7,674 nt of DNA from an uncultured Bacteroidales bacterium (GTDB taxonomy: Bacteria > Bacteroidota > Bacteroidia > Bacteroidales > P3): assembly GCA_905236405.1 (NCBI GenBank), contig CAJOQB010000061.1:1-7674 (forward strand). Direction: 5' to 3'. Below, piece after piece: positions 5,437 through 7,674 of the stretch (the stretch's first letter is position 1; every line of letters begins with the position of its first letter). Below the pieces are notes generated by a model. That model saw only the letters and a program-made list of their open reading frames with translations. It was not told the DNA's origin and did no database searches. Made by a program: the position numbers and the translations under genes.

Positions 5437-6812
5437 AACACAGCCTTCTCTTTCTTTTGACAGCATTGCTCCTGTCGTTCACGGCAACGGCACAGGAATG
5501 CATCCGTTTCTCCATCAACGACCGCAGCGAGCTGCCACAGGTGTCGCGTGCCGTCTCCATCGACCGCGTCGACGGCACCACCGTCACCGCCTATGCCAAC
5601 AAAGAGGAATTGCAGATGCTCGAAGCCCTTGGCTATTCCTACGAGCGAGTGCAGCTCCCCACCCCCAAGGTGCTCAACATGGCGACGACGGTAGCCGAGA
5701 TGTACCAATGGAACCGCTACCCCACCTACGACACCTATGTGGCCATGATGCAGCAGTTTGCCGCCGACCATCCCACCCATTGCCTACTCGACACCATCGG
5801 CTACTCGATCAACAACAGACTGATTCTTTGTGCCCACATCACCTCTGGCTCGTTAACCGATCTTTACCGTCCTCAGTTCTTCTACTCCTCGACCATGCAC
5901 GGCGACGAAGTGACTGGCTTCTATCTGATGCTCCGCCTCATCGACACGCTGCTCAAAGGCTATGGCAACAACGAATACATCACCCGTTTGATTGACGAGA
6001 ACGAGATATACATCAATCCTCTGTCCAACCCCGACGGCACCTATTACCGCGGCAACCACACCGTGCAAGGGTCGCAGCGATACAACGCCAACTGGGTAGA
6101 CCTCAACCGCAACTACCCCGACCCCTTCGGCACCGACCCCCTGAACGCCCAGCAACAGGAGAACACCTATATGATTGACTACCTGTCGAACCACAGCTTC
6201 GTGATGAGCGCCAACCTGCACGGCGGCAGCGAAGTGCTGAACTTCCCTTGGGACAGCTACACCTCGTCGCAACAGCGTCATCCCCAGTACGACTGGTGGG
6301 TCACCGTGTGCCAACGCTTCATGGACACCGTTCGCAACCACACGAACAGCCATTTCCATGACGTGAACAATCAAGGCTACATCGCCGGCGGCGACTGGTA
6401 TGTCATCCCCAACGGACGACAGGACTATGTGAACTACTACCACAACTGTCTCGAGATGACCATGGAGCTCTCCACAGACAAGACCCTCAGCACCGACCGA
6501 CTCGACAACTACTGGTCCTTCGAGGGCCCTGCCCTTATCAGCTACATCTACGAGGCAGCCTCCGCACCTAACCACCACCAGTCGATAGAGCAGCCCACAC
6601 TTGGCGACCGCACCTTGACGGTATATCCCAACCCCACTCGCGACGTGGTGTTTATCGAACCGAGCGACGGCGGATTCCTACTCGACATCTATGGCCACCG
6701 TGTGCTGACGGTCGACCTCGGAGCCAACACCATCGACCTACGCCCGCTCCCCGCAGGAGTCTACCTCTATGTCAGCCAAGGACGTACCGCCCGAATAGTG
6801 AAACAACAATAA
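5433..6812 (+). CDS. Secreted M14 metallocarboxypeptidase with T9SS C-terminal sorting domain
   Basis: This 459-residue protein has a Sec signal peptide (about residues 1-20, ending TATAQ). A small N-terminal region (about 25-80, including TAYANKEELQMLEALGYSYE) is typical of Bacteroidota M14 enzymes. The zinc peptidase domain spans about 93-378. Visible catalytic features are HGDE (156-159, zinc ligands His156 and Glu159), VDLNRNYPD (222-230, substrate-binding Asn225/Arg226), NLHGGSEVLNFPWD (261-274, zinc ligand His263), GRQDYVNYY (328-336) and TMELS (343-347, catalytic Glu345). The pattern resembles the carboxypeptidase N/E/D subfamily, which favours basic C-terminal residues; that specificity is inferred. 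Residues about 393-459 form a type A T9SS sorting domain: LTVYPNPTRDVVFIE at its start and LPAGVYLYVSQGRTARIVKQ at its end. The enzyme should therefore cross the outer membrane and be anchored on the surface or released, with the tail removed. All key residues are present, so it looks active. The start overlaps the gtrA stop by four bases. Confidence 0.93.
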   Translation: MKHSLLFLLTALLLSFTATAQECIRFSINDRSELPQVSRAVSIDRVDGTTVTAYANKEELQMLEALGYSYERVQLPTPKVLNMATTVAEMYQWNRYPTYDTYVAMMQQFAADHPTHCLLDTIGYSINNRLILCAHITSGSLTDLYRPQFFYSSTMHGDEVTGFYLMLRLIDTLLKGYGNNEYITRLIDENEIYINPLSNPDGTYYRGNHTVQGSQRYNANWVDLNRNYPDPFGTDPLNAQQQENTYMIDYLSNHSFVMSANLHGGSEVLNFPWDSYTSSQQRHPQYDWWVTVCQRFMDTVRNHTNSHFHDVNNQGYIAGGDWYVIPNGRQDYVNYYHNCLEMTMELSTDKTLSTDRLDNYWSFEGPALISYIYEAASAPNHHQSIEQPTLGDRTLTVYPNPTRDVVFIEPSDGGFLLDIYGHRVLTVDLGANTIDLRPLPAGVYLYVSQGRTARIVKQQ

Positions 6813-6830
6813 TACATTAACCCTAAACAG

Positions 6831-6836
6831 AGAGGA
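6831..6836 (+). promoter_or_regulatory. Shine-Dalgarno-like site before the phosphohexomutase gene
   Basis: AGAGGA lies 8 bases before the ATG at 6845, a normal Shine-Dalgarno distance. It supports that start codon and stands out because the other genes here show no comparable site. Confidence 0.5.
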
Positions 6837-6844
6837 CAAACCTT

Positions 6845-7674
6845 ATGACCACAGCAATCGACAAACAAGCACTGGCCAATGCACAGGCATGGCTCGACGG
6901 TGCCTACGACGAAGAGACCAAGCAAGCCATACGCGACATGATGGAGAACAACCCCGCAGAACTCAACGAGAGCTTCTACCGCAACCTCGAGTTCGGCACC
7001 GGTGGCCTCCGCGGCATCATGGGCATCGGCACCAACCGCATGAACAAATACACCGTGGCGATGGCCACCCAGGGATTGGCCAACTACGTCAAGAACTGTT
7101 TCCCCCAGGCCAACCCGCTGAAAGCCGCCGTCTCGCACGACAGCCGCAACCACAGCCGCGAGTTTGCCGAAATCACCGCCCATGTGTTGGCCGCCAACGG
7201 CTTCCATGTCTATCTCTTCGAAGACCTCCGTCCCACCCCCGAGCTGTCGTTCGCCGTTCGCCACTTCGGCTGCCAGACAGGCGTCATGGTCACCGCCAGC
7301 CACAACCCCAAAGAATACAACGGCTACAAAGCCTACTGGGACGACGGCTGCCAACTGACGGCACCCCACGACACCAACGTCATTGACGAAGTGCTCAAAA
7401 TCAAAGAGCTCAAAGATGTACGGATGACCGGATGCGAGAGCAACATCGAAATCATCGGCAACGAGGTGGACGAAGCTTTCCTGGCAAAAGTCGAACAGAA
7501 CTCCATCCATCCCGAGCTCATCAAGAAACACCACGACCTCAAGATTGTCTACACACCCCTCCACGGCACCGGCATCACCCTCATCCCCCGTATGCTCGAA
7601 CGTCTGGGCTTCACCAATGTCAACATCGTGAAGGAACAAGCCACCCCCGACGGCAACTTCCCCACCACGCCCTC
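6845..7674 (+). CDS. Phosphoglucomutase/phosphomannomutase family protein, 5' part
   Basis: The reading frame is open from the ATG at 6845 to the window end and gives 276 residues. Bacteroidales members of this alpha-D-phosphohexomutase group are near 580 residues, so about half is present. Visible features are the N-terminal signature LEFGTGGLRGIMGIGTNRMN (residues 48-67), the arginine segment DSRNHSREFAE (99-109), and the phosphoserine loop VMVTASHNPKEYNGYK (147-162), in which Ser152 carries the phosphate. YTPLHGTG (236-243) and the beginning of domain 2 follow. The metal-binding DPDxDR loop and the sugar and phosphate loops lie beyond the edge. Family enzymes interconvert hexose-1-phosphate and hexose-6-phosphate in the cytoplasm, feeding nucleotide-sugar synthesis or glycogen. 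Glucose, mannose and glucosamine cannot be told apart from this part. The gene starts 32 bases after the M14 gene with no clear promoter between them, so it may be the last visible member of that transcript. Confidence 0.92.
   Translation, partial: MTTAIDKQALANAQAWLDGAYDEETKQAIRDMMENNPAELNESFYRNLEFGTGGLRGIMGIGTNRMNKYTVAMATQGLANYVKNCFPQANPLKAAVSHDSRNHSREFAEITAHVLAANGFHVYLFEDLRPTPELSFAVRHFGCQTGVMVTASHNPKEYNGYKAYWDDGCQLTAPHDTNVIDEVLKIKELKDVRMTGCESNIEIIGNEVDEAFLAKVEQNSIHPELIKKHHDLKIVYTPLHGTGITLIPRMLERLGFTNVNIVKEQATPDGNFPTTP

Noticed and set aside
5853..6578. A 241-codon minus-strand open frame opposite the M14 peptidase gene
   Set aside because: It is Val-rich with no motif, and the opposite strand encodes a complete M14 catalytic domain.
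6767..7639. A 290-codon minus-strand open frame opposite the phosphohexomutase gene
   Set aside because: The plus-strand frame carries unmistakable phosphohexomutase motifs including TASHNP. The antisense product is a low-complexity Val/Gly/Ala-rich sequence, typical of a shadow frame.

Overview
The window looks like a piece of a Bacteroidales chromosome (Bacteroidota). Three intergenic regions carry the Bacteroidota -7 promoter element TAnnTTTG. Most genes lack a clear Shine-Dalgarno sequence. One secreted enzyme ends in a type IX secretion (T9SS) sorting domain, and the lysine-fermentation enzymes present fit butyrate-forming members of the order. I cannot name the genus. Coding DNA is fairly GC-rich and the gaps are A/T-rich.

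Layout. Bases 2-190 are the 3' end of a VanX/DdpX-type D-Ala-D-Ala dipeptidase gene. It is followed in the same direction by a 650-residue membrane-anchored LTA-synthase-type (alkaline phosphatase superfamily) transferase at 252-2204. A small, unrecognised lipoprotein gene with its own promoter lies at 2340-2891. A strong hairpin at 2909-2951 separates it from a convergent minus-strand pair: atoD (CoA-transferase subunit A, 3385-4032) followed by kal (3-aminobutyryl-CoA ammonia-lyase, 2971-3363). A divergent promoter region (4033-4303) then leads into a plus-strand cluster: an unrecognised secreted 210-residue protein (4304-4936), a GtrA-family membrane protein (4957-5436), a secreted M14 metallocarboxypeptidase with a T9SS tail (5433-6812), and the 5' half of a phosphohexomutase gene (6845 to the window end).

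How they fit together. The left part concerns the cell envelope (peptidoglycan dipeptide hydrolysis, phospho-group transfer). The minus-strand pair supplies two steps of lysine fermentation to butyrate: Kal makes crotonyl-CoA from 3-aminobutyryl-CoA, and AtoD is half of the CoA-transferase that releases butyrate. The catalytic partner subunit AtoA and the earlier pathway genes (kamDE, kdd, kce) are not in this window. The right-hand cluster is tightly packed (gaps of 20, -4 and 32 bases) and is probably transcribed from the promoter at 4247-4278. Its members do not form one obvious pathway.

I found no RNA gene, CRISPR array, insertion sequence, phage gene or defence system, and no convincing evidence of a wholly new system. 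The most useful points are a start-site correction for the 210-residue protein, the separation of atoD-kal from the rest of its pathway, and two short unrecognised exported proteins.
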